Shown here one piece after another: positions 51,614-60,986 of a stretch of DNA of 64,000 nucleotides. The translations under genes and the position numbers were made by a program. Position 1 is the stretch's first letter, and each line of letters begins with the position of its first letter. Source of the stretch: DASTHG01 sp035491895 (GTDB taxonomy: Bacteria; Gemmatimonadota; Gemmatimonadetes; Gemmatimonadales; GWC2-71-9); NCBI GenBank assembly GCA_035491895.1, contig DATJJY010000048.1, positions 11,929 to 75,928 of the forward strand, written 5' to 3'. Under the pieces are notes generated by a model. That model did not search any database. It saw only the letters and a list, made by a program, of their open reading frames with translations, and was not told the DNA's origin.

Positions 51614-53551
51614 GTGGATAACGCGGCCGTCATTCGCGCCCTCGCGGAGACGTTCGTGCCCGAGGGCGAGGCCGTCCGGCTGGCCGACCACCTGACGGAA
51701 ACGATCGCCTCCCTCCCCCGCCGTGCCGCCCGGGAGGAAATCGCGCACCTGCTCCAGCTGCTCGAGAGCCGGACCTTGAATCTGGTGCTCGCGGGGTCGG
51801 CGCTGCCGTTCACGTCGATGTCCCAGGCCCAGCGGGAGCGCTACCTCGGCGCCTGGGCGACGAGCCGCGTTCCGCTGCGCCGCAAGGCATTCCAGGGCTT
51901 GAAGCGCATGACGACGGTGCTGTATTACACGGCACGACCGCCATCGGGTGCGAACAACCCGAGCTGGGATCGACTGGGGTATCCCGGACCGCTCGGTCCC
52001 CCGCCCACCACCCCGAAGCGGATCAGACCACATACCGTCTCAGCGGACGAGACGCTGCAGTGCGACGTCGTCGTCGTCGGCTCCGGCGCCGGGGGCGGCG
52101 TCGTGGCAGGTGAGCTGGCCGCTCGCGGCTACGACGTCGTGGTGCTCGAGAAGGGAGGGTACTACAACGAGGCGGACTTCTCGCACTACGAAGGCGAGAC
52201 GCTGTCACGCCTCTACGACGGCGGCGGGCTCCTCAGCTCCGAAGATCTCGGCGTCGTCATCCTCCAGGGCAGTTGTTTGGGTGGCGGCACCGTGGTGAAC
52301 TACACCACGAGCTTCCGGACGCCCGACGCGATCCGCGAGGAGTGGGCGCGAGACCATGGGCTTCCCCATTTCACCACGTCGGAGTACACGCAATCGCTCG
52401 ACGCCGTCGCGGCGCGCCTCGGCGTCACCGTCGACCAGGCACTGCCCAGCGGGCGCGACACGGCGATGCTGCGTGGGCTGGACGCCCTCGGCTGGCATCA
52501 CGCGCCGCTGCCCCGCGACGTCCGCGGATGCTCGCAAGCCGACGATTGCGGCTATTGCGGCTTCGGCTGTCGCCGGGGGGCGAAGCAATCGACGCTCGTC
52601 ACCTACCTGCAGGACGCACACGACCACGGCGCCCGCGTCATCGTCGATGCCACGGTGCGGCGCGTGACCATCGAGGCGGGACGGGCGGTCGGCGTGCAGG
52701 CGATCGTGCGGTACCCCCAGGGTCCGCGCCCGTTCACACTGGGCGTTCGGGCCCGCGCCGTCGTCGTGGCCGGCGGGTCGCTGCATTCTCCGGCGCTCCT
52801 CTTCCGCTCGGGGCTCACGCTCCCGGCCCTCGGCCGAAATCTCGCCTTGCATCCCGGCGGGGCCGTGTTCGGGCTGATGCCCGAGGCGGTTCGCCCGTGG
52901 ACCGGGACGGTACAGGCGCACTACTCCGATCAGTTCGCCGACCTGGACCGGGGATACGGATTCAAGTTCGAGACGATTCCCGTTCATCCGTCGCTGTTCG
53001 CTCTCGCCGTGCCGTGGGAATCGCGGCAGCAGCATGCCGACGCGATGGCCGAGCTCGCGCACACCTCGCTCGTCGCGGTGCTGGTGCGCGATCGGGATGG
53101 TGGCCGTGTCTCCGTCGACGGCGACGGGCAACCGGTGGTTTCGTATCGATTGTCGCCGTACGACGCCCGGCACCTGCGGCGCGGCCTCTACGAGGCGGCC
53201 CGGGTACTCGAAGCGGCCGGCGCACGGGCAATCTGGGCGCCCCATGCCCGAACGATCGGCTATCGCCCCGACGGATCCGCGGCGCCGCGCGATGCCTGGA
53301 TCGCGGCGCTCGACCGCGCCGGGTTCGGGCCGAACCAGGCGCAGCTCGCCACGTTCCACCAGATGGCATCGTGCCGCATGGGTGCGAGCGCACGCACGTC
53401 GGTGGTCGATCAGGACCATCAGGTGTGGGGCGTCCCGGGACTCTACGTCGCCGACGCCAGTACGTTTCCCACGTCCTCGGGAGTGAACCCGATGCTGACG
53501 ATCATGGCGATGGCGCATAGAGCCGCAGCAGTGATAGCTGCGCGGCTTTGA
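51614..53551 (+). CDS. GMC oxidoreductase, long-chain alcohol oxidase type
   Basis: A 645-residue flavoprotein. The N-terminal ~110 residues resemble the gluconate-2-dehydrogenase-subunit-3/FAO helical domain. The FAD Rossmann motif VVVVGSGAGGGVVAGELA lies near residue 152, GGGTVVNYTTSFRTP is typical, and the C-terminal GMC signature covers HQMASCRMG and GVNPMLTIMAMAHRAA. A Cys-rich stretch, CSQADDCGYCGFGC, sits mid-protein as in fatty-alcohol oxidases. It likely oxidises a long-chain or sterol alcohol. GTG 51614 immediately follows the VOC stop. No signal peptide is visible. Confidence 0.9.
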   Translation: MDNAAVIRALAETFVPEGEAVRLADHLTETIASLPRRAAREEIAHLLQLLESRTLNLVLAGSALPFTSMSQAQRERYLGAWATSRVPLRRKAFQGLKRMTTVLYYTARPPSGANNPSWDRLGYPGPLGPPPTTPKRIRPHTVSADETLQCDVVVVGSGAGGGVVAGELAARGYDVVVLEKGGYYNEADFSHYEGETLSRLYDGGGLLSSEDLGVVILQGSCLGGGTVVNYTTSFRTPDAIREEWARDHGLPHFTTSEYTQSLDAVAARLGVTVDQALPSGRDTAMLRGLDALGWHHAPLPRDVRGCSQADDCGYCGFGCRRGAKQSTLVTYLQDAHDHGARVIVDATVRRVTIEAGRAVGVQAIVRYPQGPRPFTLGVRARAVVVAGGSLHSPALLFRSGLTLPALGRNLALHPGGAVFGLMPEAVRPWTGTVQAHYSDQFADLDRGYGFKFETIPVHPSLFALAVPWESRQQHADAMAELAHTSLVAVLVRDRDGGRVSVDGDGQPVVSYRLSPYDARHLRRGLYEAARVLEAAGARAIWAPHARTIGYRPDGSAAPRDAWIAALDRAGFGPNQAQLATFHQMASCRMGASARTSVVDQDHQVWGVPGLYVADASTFPTSSGVNPMLTIMAMAHRAAAVIAARL

Positions 53552-53557
53552 AAGCAG

Positions 53558-53618
53558 ACGTCAGAAATCAGACTTCAGACGATCCCTGATATCCTCTGAC
53601 GTCCGACGTCTGACGTCT
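53558..53618. repeat. AGACGTCAG-type inverted repeats between GMC oxidase and M1 peptidase
   Basis: AGACGTCAGAAATCAGAC at the left and CTGACGTC/CGACGTCTGACGTCT at the right form imperfect inverted arms around CCCTGATATCC. They may act as a terminator for the GMC gene. The unit (GACGTC with TCAG spacing) resembles the GTCAGC repeats and the direct GACGTCAAG copies at 47033-47055. Confidence 0.6.
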
Positions 53619-53640
53619 CCTCTATTCTAAGGAGAACCGC

Positions 53641-55518
53641 ATGCTCGCCTTTCTGACCGTCGCCTCGCTCGCGCTCCAGTCTCAAGTCGCCGACACGTCT
53701 CCCTTTCGCGCGCTGCCGCTCCCCGCCGCGAGCCGGGTGCGCTCGAGCTCCGGAGCACCGGGACCGGACTACTGGCAGCAGGAGGCCAGCTACACAATTC
53801 GCGCGACGCTGGATACCGCAGGGAGCGTCCTCACGGGCACCGAGACGGTTCACTATGTGAATCACTCCCCCGACGCCCTGGCGTTCGTCTGGATCCAGAT
53901 CGAGCAGAACATCTTCACCAAGAACAGCGTCACTTATCAGCTCAACCAGCCGCCGCTGCATTTCGCGGGCGGCGCCGTCTTCGATTTCACCGGTAAGGGT
54001 TTCATCGGTGGAATCACGATCGATCACTTCGCCGTCGGCCAGAAGGAGCTGCAGCGCACCGAGTACGGCACGATGATGCGCGTCGATCTCCCGGCGCCGC
54101 TGGCCCCCGGTGGGATGGTCGACTTCCAGGTCGCCTGGCACTTCCCCGTGCCGCCGTATGGCGGGGGACGTATGGGCCGCATCGGCAACCGGCTGTACGA
54201 GATGGGACAATGGTATCCGCGTCTCGTGGTCTACGACGACGTGAACGGATGGAATCCGCTGCCCTATATCGGCGCCGGGGAATTCTACCTCGAGTACGGC
54301 AACTACGACGTCACCCTCACGTTGCCGGCGGGCTTTCTCGTGGCCGCGACGGGGACGGTACAGAATCCCCTCGTCGTCTGGTCGCCCGCGATCCGCCGGC
54401 GTCTGCTCCAGACGGCGACCGCCAGCGAGCGCGTGCAGATCGTCACCAAGGATGAAGCGGTGGCGAACGGTGCGCGCGCCGCGGCGGGCACGAAGGTCTG
54501 GCACTTCACGGCGACCAACGTGCGCGACTTCGCCTGGGCCGCCTCGCCCGATTTCCGCTGGGACGCGAGCGGCTGGAACGGCATCCAGATCAATACGTTC
54601 TACCGGCCGGCGGCGGCGCCGTGGGAGGAAGCGAACCGCATGGCCCGGTTCACGATTCAACATTTCAGCGAGACCTGGGGGAAATACCCCTGGCCCCACG
54701 CCACCACCGTGGAAGGCCTGATCGAGGGAATGGAGTATCCGATGCTCACCTTCGTTCCCTCGATCGAGAAGCGGGAAGACCAGTTCTGGGTGCTGATGCA
54801 CGAGTTCGGGCACGAGTGGTTCCCGATGACCGTCGGCTCCGACGAGCGGCGCTATCCCTGGATGGACGAGGGCTTCAACACGTTCATCGATTACGGGGCC
54901 GCGGAGGGCTACTTCAAGGGCACCGCGTACGGCGACACGGTCCGGCGTGAGCTGCTGACCGACTTCCAGGTATCGGCGAAACCAGGTGCGGAGCAACCAC
55001 TCATCACAAAACCCGTCGAGCAGCGCGACCTCGCCTGGGGTGCCTACCAGAAGCCGGCGCTGATGCTCACCGTGCTGCGCGACCAGGTGCTGGGTCGCGA
55101 GACCTTCGAGCGCGCCATGCGCGAGTACGTGCGGCGCTGGCGCTTCAAGCACCCCCAGCCCGCGGATTTCTTCCGCACCATGGCGAATGTGAGCGGTCGC
55201 GATCTCGACTGGTTCTGGCGCGAGTGGATCTACACCACGGCCCGGCTCGACCAGGCGATCGATTCGGTCCGCGCGCTGGGGAGCGATTCGACCTACATCT
55301 TCCTCGCGAACCGCGGACAAATGGTGCTCCCCGTGACACTCGTGTTGCGCTACGGCGACGGGTCGAGCGAAACCCGGACGCTGCCGATCGAGATGTGGAA
55401 CCTGGGAGACCGCTTTACGGCACGCTTCGCGACGGCGAAGCCCGTGGTGGGCGTCGTGCTCGATCCCGCGGCGGTGCTGCCGGACGTGAATCGGGGAAAT
55501 AACAGCTGGAATAAATAG
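53641..55518 (+). CDS. Exported M1-family zinc metallopeptidase
   Basis: A 625-residue gluzincin aminopeptidase with a short signal peptide (MLAFLTVASLALQSQVAD). The N-terminal beta domain (to ~residue 260) is followed by the thermolysin-like domain with HEFGH (H387, E388, H391) and the third zinc ligand E410 in MDEGFNTF, matching HExxH-x18-E. The substrate-binding GxMEN is replaced by GMEYPML. The C-terminus is a beta domain (ALGSDSTYIFLANRGQ). It removes N-terminal residues from extracellular peptides. AAGGAG precedes ATG 53641. Confidence 0.93.
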   Translation: MLAFLTVASLALQSQVADTSPFRALPLPAASRVRSSSGAPGPDYWQQEASYTIRATLDTAGSVLTGTETVHYVNHSPDALAFVWIQIEQNIFTKNSVTYQLNQPPLHFAGGAVFDFTGKGFIGGITIDHFAVGQKELQRTEYGTMMRVDLPAPLAPGGMVDFQVAWHFPVPPYGGGRMGRIGNRLYEMGQWYPRLVVYDDVNGWNPLPYIGAGEFYLEYGNYDVTLTLPAGFLVAATGTVQNPLVVWSPAIRRRLLQTATASERVQIVTKDEAVANGARAAAGTKVWHFTATNVRDFAWAASPDFRWDASGWNGIQINTFYRPAAAPWEEANRMARFTIQHFSETWGKYPWPHATTVEGLIEGMEYPMLTFVPSIEKREDQFWVLMHEFGHEWFPMTVGSDERRYPWMDEGFNTFIDYGAAEGYFKGTAYGDTVRRELLTDFQVSAKPGAEQPLITKPVEQRDLAWGAYQKPALMLTVLRDQVLGRETFERAMREYVRRWRFKHPQPADFFRTMANVSGRDLDWFWREWIYTTARLDQAIDSVRALGSDSTYIFLANRGQMVLPVTLVLRYGDGSSETRTLPIEMWNLGDRFTARFATAKPVVGVVLDPAAVLPDVNRGNNSWNK

Positions 55519-55600
55519 CTGTCAGCTGTCAGTTGTCAGCTTTGAACACCGACGCCCGAATCTGTGCTTCAAGCTGACGGCTGATCGCTGATGGCTGACG
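55519..55600. repeat. Inverted GTCAGC-type repeats between convergent genes
   Basis: The left arm (CAGCTGTCAGTTGTCAGC then TTTGAA, 55520-55546) is the near inverse complement of the right arm (TTCAAGCTGACGGCTGATCG, 55568-55587). A hairpin here would separate the M1 peptidase and rhodanese transcripts. The right arm also encodes the rhodanese C-terminal tail and its stop codon. Confidence 0.7.
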
Positions 55601-55964
55601 GCTTCTTTTCGACCGGCAGTCCCAGCGCTTCCCAAAGCGTCCAGCCTCCCACCAGCGCCCGCGCTTTGGGCCACCCAGCTTGCTGTAACGATCGCGCCAC
55701 CCGGGCGCTTGTCGCTTCGTCTGTTCACGCGCAGTAGGCCACGAGCCACGCGTTCCGCGGCAGCGCCAGCTCCGCGGCGCGCAGTGCGGCGTCGTCCGGT
55801 GGGATGCGAATCGCTCCCGCCGCCATCACCTCGCTCTCAGCCCATGCCCCGTCCTTGCGGACGTCGAGCAACACTACCGGCTCCCCTTTCGCCTGGAGCG
55901 CATGGACCTGATCGAGGGTGATCCGCTCCTCGGCACCCGCCGCCGAGCCGCCGTCCACCATCAT
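55569..55964 (-). CDS. Selenocysteine-containing rhodanese (CxU active site), TGA 55725-55727 read through
   Basis: The frame opens at ATG 55964 (AAGGAG 10 nt upstream) with a rhodanese domain: ITLDQVHALQAKGEPVVLLDVRK, RIPPDD and the active-site strand AWLVAYCA. It then meets TGA (55727-55725) and continues in frame for 51 codons as TDEATSARVARSLQQAG, WPKARALVGGWTLWEALGLP and VEKK, the normal second half of the domain. Related rhodaneses read YCACPNEATSAR here, so the TGA replaces the second Cys of CxC. With readthrough the protein has 131 residues. A hairpin meeting bacterial SECIS rules starts 8 nt after the TGA. The tail PSAISDQPSA is repeat-encoded. selA/selB/selC are not in the window. 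Confidence 0.8.
55687..55727 (-). promoter_or_regulatory. Bacterial SECIS-like hairpin next to the in-frame TGA
   Basis: In RNA, UGA is followed by 8 nt, then AGCGA pairs with UCGUU (one G-U), an internal loop (CAA/GA), and GCGCC pairs with GGCGC around the 5-nt apical loop CGGGU. The apical loop starts 22 nt after the UGA and has a G among its first two bases, as bacterial SECIS elements require for SelB binding. Confidence 0.65.
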
Positions 55965-55977
55965 AGCTTCCCGCTCC

Positions 55978-58900
55978 TTAAGGCGACTTCGCCCGCGTCG
56001 GATACGCCGGGTGCGGCACCGCGTGCGAAGGCGGTGGATTCTTCGCCAACTCGTCGAGCACCACCGCCACGGCGCGCTCGAGCTGCGGATCGTGCCCTCC
56101 GATCACGAGCTTCGGCGTCATCTCCACCTCGATGTCCGGCGGCACCCCGACGTTCTCGGCATCCCATTCGCCCGTCGGGCTGAACAGAGCGATGCGCGGT
56201 GCGGTGATGAACCCGCCGTCCATCAGCGTCGGGTAGTCATAGATCCCGACCAGGCCGCCCCAGGTGCGTTTGCCGACGAGCTTGCCCAATCCCCGCCGCC
56301 GGAAATACAGCGGCATCGCATCGCCTCCCGAGCCCGCGTACTCGTTGGTGATCATGACCTTCGGACCATAGATGGAGCCCGCCGGGGACGAGAACACACG
56401 GCCGTTGCGCGTCGCCATGTAGGCGAGCACCGGACGGTTCAGCATGTCCTCGATGTAGTCGGCGATGGACCCGCCGGTGTTGAAGCGCTCATCGAGAACG
56501 GTTGCTGAGCGATCGAGCTGGGAGAAATAGTACCGATTGAATTCGGTGAAGCCGCCGCCCCCGGTGTTCGGCATGTGCACGTACGCCACCCGCCCGCCGG
56601 AGAGCGAATCCACCAGCCGCACGTTGCCCTCGACCCACGCCCGATGGCGCAGCCCGGTCTCGCCAGCGATCGGCACAACCGTCACCGTGCGGGCACCCTG
56701 CAGCGTCGGCTTCGTGTTCACCGTGAGCACGGTCTGCCGGCCGACGGTGTTGGCGAACAGGGAATAGACGTTCGTCGGGGCGCGCAGCGGCCGGCCGTTC
56801 ACCGCCAACAGGTAGTCCCCGGCGTTGACGTTGACGCCGGGCTCGGTCAGCGGCGCCCGCATGGTGGGATTCCAGTTGAGGCCGGTATAGACGCGGCGGA
56901 ACCGGTACACCCCGTTTTCGACCTGATAGTCGGCGCCGAGCAGCCCGACGGCGACGGTGTCGATGCGCGGCATGTCGCCGCCACCCACGAAGTTGTGGCC
57001 GACGACCATCTCTCCCATCATCTGGGCGATCAGGTAGTTGAGGTCGTCCCGGTGGCCGACGTAATCGAGCCACGGCCGGTAGTGCTCGCGGATCGCCGAC
57101 CAGTCGGCGCCGTGCATCCCGGGATCGTAGAAGAAGTCGCGCTCGACGCGCCAGAACTCCTCGAACATCTGCTTCCATTCGGCGCGCGGCTCGACGTAGA
57201 TCTGCATCGTCGAAAGATCGAGCTTTCCATCCCCGACGCTCGCCTTGCCGTCGGTAGCCACGATCCCGTATACGTCGCCCGGCGCCCCGTAGAGCAGTTT
57301 CTTGCCGTCATGACTCACCGCGTAGCTGGTCACACCGGTCAGGAAGTCTTCGGTCTTGCGCTCCTTCGGGTCGTAGCGGTGCAGCACGAAGCCCGGCTGG
57401 TTCGGCACATGCTCGAGATAGAAGAGCCGGCCGTCGGCGGCCGCCGTCAGCGACGCATAGTCCCGATCGGGAACCGCCAACGCGAGAATACGCTGATCGA
57501 TCCCCGCGAGATCGACCCGGGTGGCGGGGACGGAATCGGCTTTCTTCGTCGTATCCTTCGGCGGCGTGGTCGCGGCCGGTTGCGCGGGCTCTTCATCGCT
57601 CTCCGGCGCCAGGGGGGAAGGCGACGTCCGGTCGAGCACCGTCACGTACAAGCTGCGCCGCACCGGTCGCTCTGATGACGAGAGATCGATCCAGCCGACG
57701 TTGAGCGCGAAGTTCGTGCTGGCCGCGAAGTAGAGGTACTTGCCGTCGAGGCTGAACGCCGGCGCGATCGCATCGCTGCGCCCGTCGGTCACCTGATGCG
57801 TTGCGCCGCCTGCTACGTCGTAGACCATGATCGCGCGCAGCTGATTGGCCTGGCGCTTCGCGTATGCCAGCCACTTGCTGTCGGGCGACCATACCGGTGA
57901 CGACAGAGTCCGCTCGGGGTGCTCGTACGTGTCCGAGTCGACCGCGACGGGCCGCTTCGTCTGCAGGTCGACGATCCAGAGCTTGAGGCGCTTGTCGGTG
58001 TAGGCGATCCGTTTCCCGTCGGGAGACCACGTGGGCGTGTAATAGAAGCTGGGTCCCGCGAGCGCGATCGCCGTCTCGTCCCCCGCTCCGCTCTGGTCCC
58101 GCAGCATCAGCCGGTACTCGCCGCCCGCGTCCGAGAAGTACGCGATCGTCTTTCCGTCCGGCGACCACGCCGGGTCGCGCTCGGCAATCCCTGGTGTGCG
58201 GGTGAGGTCCCGGATGTCGCCTTTCTTCGCAGGGACGGTGAAGATGTCGCCACGCGCCTCGAACAGCGCCCGCACCCCGGTGGGAGAGATCTCCACGTGC
58301 TGGATGAACGGCACCGCACTCGTGAAGCGGGGACGCGTGTCGGGGAGATCGGGATCGATGTGGATCGCGATCGGCGTCGCCGTCCCCGTGGCCGGGTCGA
58401 ACAGGTGAACCCGTCCGCCCTGCTCGTACACGATGACGCCAGCTCCCGCGGACGCGGCCTTGATGTCGAAATCGGTGTGATGGGTGAGCTGCCGCACCTG
58501 CTTCGACCTGGTGTCGTAGCCGTACAAGTTCATCGTGCCGTCCCGGTCGGATACGAAGTAGACGGCGTCGCCGATCCACATCGGCCAGGTGTCGTTCGTG
58601 TTGTCGTGCGGGACCGCTTCGACGTCCTGCGTCTTCAGATCGAAAATCCAGAGGAACGGCTCCTGCCCGCCGCGATAGTGGCGCCAGGTGTCCTCCGTCC
58701 AGATGTTGCGAATCGGGTTGTACGCGATCCGCCCGGCGTCCGCGGAATAGGCACCGCGCTCTGCCATCGGCATCGGCAGCGGCTCCTCGAATCCTCCTTC
58801 CACCGGCACGGTGAAGAGCCGGTCGTAGAACGAGTGGGAGAGACGCGTCGAGGCGAACAGCACCGCGCGTCCGTCCGGCGTCCATCCTTCCACGACGTCA

Positions 58901-59232
58901 ACTCCGGGATGGAACGTCAGCCGGCGGGGGTCGCCGCCATCCACCGACACGACGTACACGTCGGCGTTGCCGTCGTACTCTCCCGTGAAAGCGATCCATT
59001 TGCCGTCGGGGGAGAAGTACGGGTTGGTCTCGCGCCCGGGGTGGACGGTGAGGCGACGCGCTTCGCCTCCGGCTCGCGGGGCCACCCAGAGATCGTTGGC
59101 ATAGACGAACGCCACATTGGTGGCGCTCACCGTGGGCGAGCGAAGCAGCAGCGTCTCCGCGGGCGGCTCGAGTGCGCGGGGAGCGGGGCCGAGGCAGAGA
59201 GCGATGAGCGCGAACGGGGCACGACGCCGCAC
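55978..59232 (-). CDS. Tricorn-like S41 peptidase with N-terminal PD40 propellers
   Basis: A 1084-residue exported protein from GTG 59232 (GGAGG 6 nt upstream), with a short signal (MRRRAPFALIALCLG). Residues ~30-560 form six- and seven-bladed TolB/PD40-like propellers (repeated xxSPDGKxIAY). A PDZ-containing region lies around 750-840, then the S41 core with the serine in NEYAGSGGDAMPLYF and the oxyanion region LVGKRTWGGLVG. The Tricorn layout degrades peptides. In the same orientation, 13 nt upstream of the selenoprotein rhodanese, with which it may be co-transcribed. Confidence 0.93.
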   Translation of the reverse strand: MRRRAPFALIALCLGPAPRALEPPAETLLLRSPTVSATNVAFVYANDLWVAPRAGGEARRLTVHPGRETNPYFSPDGKWIAFTGEYDGNADVYVVSVDGGDPRRLTFHPGVDVVEGWTPDGRAVLFASTRLSHSFYDRLFTVPVEGGFEEPLPMPMAERGAYSADAGRIAYNPIRNIWTEDTWRHYRGGQEPFLWIFDLKTQDVEAVPHDNTNDTWPMWIGDAVYFVSDRDGTMNLYGYDTRSKQVRQLTHHTDFDIKAASAGAGVIVYEQGGRVHLFDPATGTATPIAIHIDPDLPDTRPRFTSAVPFIQHVEISPTGVRALFEARGDIFTVPAKKGDIRDLTRTPGIAERDPAWSPDGKTIAYFSDAGGEYRLMLRDQSGAGDETAIALAGPSFYYTPTWSPDGKRIAYTDKRLKLWIVDLQTKRPVAVDSDTYEHPERTLSSPVWSPDSKWLAYAKRQANQLRAIMVYDVAGGATHQVTDGRSDAIAPAFSLDGKYLYFAASTNFALNVGWIDLSSSERPVRRSLYVTVLDRTSPSPLAPESDEEPAQPAATTPPKDTTKKADSVPATRVDLAGIDQRILALAVPDRDYASLTAAADGRLFYLEHVPNQPGFVLHRYDPKERKTEDFLTGVTSYAVSHDGKKLLYGAPGDVYGIVATDGKASVGDGKLDLSTMQIYVEPRAEWKQMFEEFWRVERDFFYDPGMHGADWSAIREHYRPWLDYVGHRDDLNYLIAQMMGEMVVGHNFVGGGDMPRIDTVAVGLLGADYQVENGVYRFRRVYTGLNWNPTMRAPLTEPGVNVNAGDYLLAVNGRPLRAPTNVYSLFANTVGRQTVLTVNTKPTLQGARTVTVVPIAGETGLRHRAWVEGNVRLVDSLSGGRVAYVHMPNTGGGGFTEFNRYYFSQLDRSATVLDERFNTGGSIADYIEDMLNRPVLAYMATRNGRVFSSPAGSIYGPKVMITNEYAGSGGDAMPLYFRRRGLGKLVGKRTWGGLVGIYDYPTLMDGGFITAPRIALFSPTGEWDAENVGVPPDIEVEMTPKLVIGGHDPQLERAVAVVLDELAKNPPPSHAVPHPAYPTRAKSP

Positions 59233-59242
59233 GAAACCTCCG

Positions 59243-59281
59243 GGAAAAGGCGAACGGGGCCCAAGCTACGGGGCCCCGTTC
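59243..59281 (-). terminator. Terminator hairpin of the transhydrogenase operon
   Basis: A perfect 11-bp stem, GAACGGGGCCC (59252-59262) with GGGCCCCGTTC (59271-59281), closes an 8-nt loop. On the minus strand it is followed by GCC and TTTT (59245-59248), then the GGAGG of the Tricorn-like gene. It lies 24 nt past the pntB stop. Confidence 0.6.
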
Positions 59282-59304
59282 GATCACGCGAGCGACGGCG
59301 CGCG

Positions 59305-60711
59305 CTAGTGGAGTCCACCTCCCACGAACTGCTTCACCAGATCACCGATCACGGTCTTGGCGTCGCCGAACAACATCCAGGTGTTGTCCTGGACGTACAG
59401 CTCGTTGTCGATCCCCGCGAACCCGGGGTTCTTGCTGCGCTTGATCGCCAGGACCGTCTTCGCCTTGTCGGCGTCGATGATCGGCATCCCGTAGATCGGT
59501 GACCCCTTGGAGTAGCGGGCCGCCGGGTTCACCACGTCGTTCGCGCCGATGACGAGCGCGACGTCGCATTGCGACATCTCCGGGTTGATCTCCTCCATCT
59601 CCACCAGTGCCGAATAGGGGATGTTCGCCTCGGCGAGCAGGACGTTCATGTGTCCCGGCATGCGCCCGGCCACCGGGTGGATGGCGAACTTGACGCTGAC
59701 CCCGCGCTTGGTGAGCTGATCGTAGAGCTCCTGCACCTTGTGCTGCGCCTGGGCGACGGCCATGCCGTACCCCGGAATGACGACGACGAGGTTCGCCTGC
59801 TCGAGCAGCTGCGCCGCCCCCTCGACCGATTCCTGCTTCCAGACCTTTTGCTCGCCGCTCGCCTTCACTTTCTGCACGGTGCCGAACGCGCCGAACAGGA
59901 CGTTCGTGAACGAGCGGTTCATCGCCCGGCACATGATGATCGACAGGATGAGGCCGCTCGACCCGTCGAGTGCCCCGGCAGTGACGAGCAGCGCGCTGTT
60001 GAAGACGAATCCCATCGCGACCGCCGAGAGGCCGGCGTACGAGTTCAGGATCGAGATGACGGTCGGCATGTCGGCGCCCCCGATGGGGATGATGAGCAGC
60101 ACGCCGAACAGCAGCGCCAGCCCCGCCACACCGAGAAACGCCTGGCTCGCCCAGGGCGCCGTGGGGTTGAGGATCACGAGCACGCCGAGCGCCACCGCAC
60201 CCGCCAACACGCCGAGATTCACGACGTTCTGACCTGGATACGTGACCGGCCGCTGCGGGATCCAACGCACTTCCTGCAGCTTGCCCGTCGCCATGAGACT
60301 ACCGGTGAACGTCAGGAACCCGAGGATCACCTCCACGACGAGGGCACTCATTCGGAACGTGGTGAACTGTTCCGGGCCTTCCTGCAGCCAGAGGAAATAC
60401 TCCGCCGTGCCGACGAGGCCGGCCGCCAGACCGCCGAACGCGTGGGACAGCGCCGTCCGCTGCGGCACCGCGGTGAGGGGCACGCGCGAGAGCGGCACGC
60501 CGACCAGGAAGCCGGCGCCGATCGCCAACAGGATCCATCCGTGATGGACGATCTGCGGCTGGATCCACGTGGCGGCGACGGCGACGGTCATCCCGATCAC
60601 ACCCGCGTACACACCTTTACGCGCGGTTTTCGGGTCGTTCATCCAGTTGAGCGCGAAAATGAACAGCGCCGTCGCGGCGATCGCCGCGAGCTGACTGATC
60701 GCCTGGATCAT
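59305..60711 (-). CDS. pntB: NAD(P)+ transhydrogenase subunit beta
   Basis: A 468-residue subunit with ~8-9 TM helices in the first 280 residues and the NADP(H)-binding domain III at the C-terminus (VVIPGYGMAVAQAQHKVQELYD, VKFAIHPVAGRMPGHMNVLLAEA, VALVIGANDVVNPAA). It catalyses hydride transfer between NADH and NADP+ coupled to proton flow. It overlaps the small alpha-2 gene by 4 nt. The operon ends in a hairpin at 59243-59281. Confidence 0.96.
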   Translation of the reverse strand: MIQAISQLAAIAATALFIFALNWMNDPKTARKGVYAGVIGMTVAVAATWIQPQIVHHGWILLAIGAGFLVGVPLSRVPLTAVPQRTALSHAFGGLAAGLVGTAEYFLWLQEGPEQFTTFRMSALVVEVILGFLTFTGSLMATGKLQEVRWIPQRPVTYPGQNVVNLGVLAGAVALGVLVILNPTAPWASQAFLGVAGLALLFGVLLIIPIGGADMPTVISILNSYAGLSAVAMGFVFNSALLVTAGALDGSSGLILSIIMCRAMNRSFTNVLFGAFGTVQKVKASGEQKVWKQESVEGAAQLLEQANLVVVIPGYGMAVAQAQHKVQELYDQLTKRGVSVKFAIHPVAGRMPGHMNVLLAEANIPYSALVEMEEINPEMSQCDVALVIGANDVVNPAARYSKGSPIYGMPIIDADKAKTVLAIKRSKNPGFAGIDNELYVQDNTWMLFGDAKTVIGDLVKQFVGGGLH

Positions 60712-60986
60712 TGCTTCTTGAACATCTTGAGCATGCGGTCAGTGATCAGAAACCCGCTGACGATGTTCGTCATCGAGGCGAACAGGGCGACCGCCCCGAG
60801 GATCCGGATCGTGCGCGGATAGTCTCCGCCCGCGACGGTGAGGGAGCCGACCACGGCGATCGCCGAGATCGCGTTCGTCAGCGACATGAGCGGCGTGTAG
60901 AGCAGCCGCGACACCCGGCGAATCACGCCCAGCCCGATGAACGTCGCGAGCACGAACACGAACAACATGGACCAGTAACCGGTCAT
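60708..60986 (-). CDS. NAD(P)+ transhydrogenase alpha subunit, membrane part (alpha-2)
   Basis: A 92-residue protein with three TM helices (LFVFVLATFIGLGVI, TNAISAIAVVGSLTVAGG, FASMTNIVSGFLITDRM) corresponding to the C-terminal membrane portion of PntA. As a separate gene it gives the three-subunit arrangement known from Rhodospirillum. It overlaps both neighbours by 4 nt, so coupled stoichiometry is likely. Confidence 0.93.
   Translation of the reverse strand: MTGYWSMLFVFVLATFIGLGVIRRVSRLLYTPLMSLTNAISAIAVVGSLTVAGGDYPRTIRILGAVALFASMTNIVSGFLITDRMLKMFKKQ

Noticed and set aside
53575..55320. Minus-strand open frame of ~580 codons opposite the M1 peptidase
   Set aside because: It is the complement of a well-supported HExxH metallopeptidase with no motif of its own.
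55725..55727. TGA as a true stop or a sequencing error or pseudogene mutation in the rhodanese gene
   Set aside because: The downstream frame is fully conserved rhodanese sequence, TGA is exactly at the second redox Cys position, and a SECIS-like hairpin follows, so a Sec codon is the better explanation.
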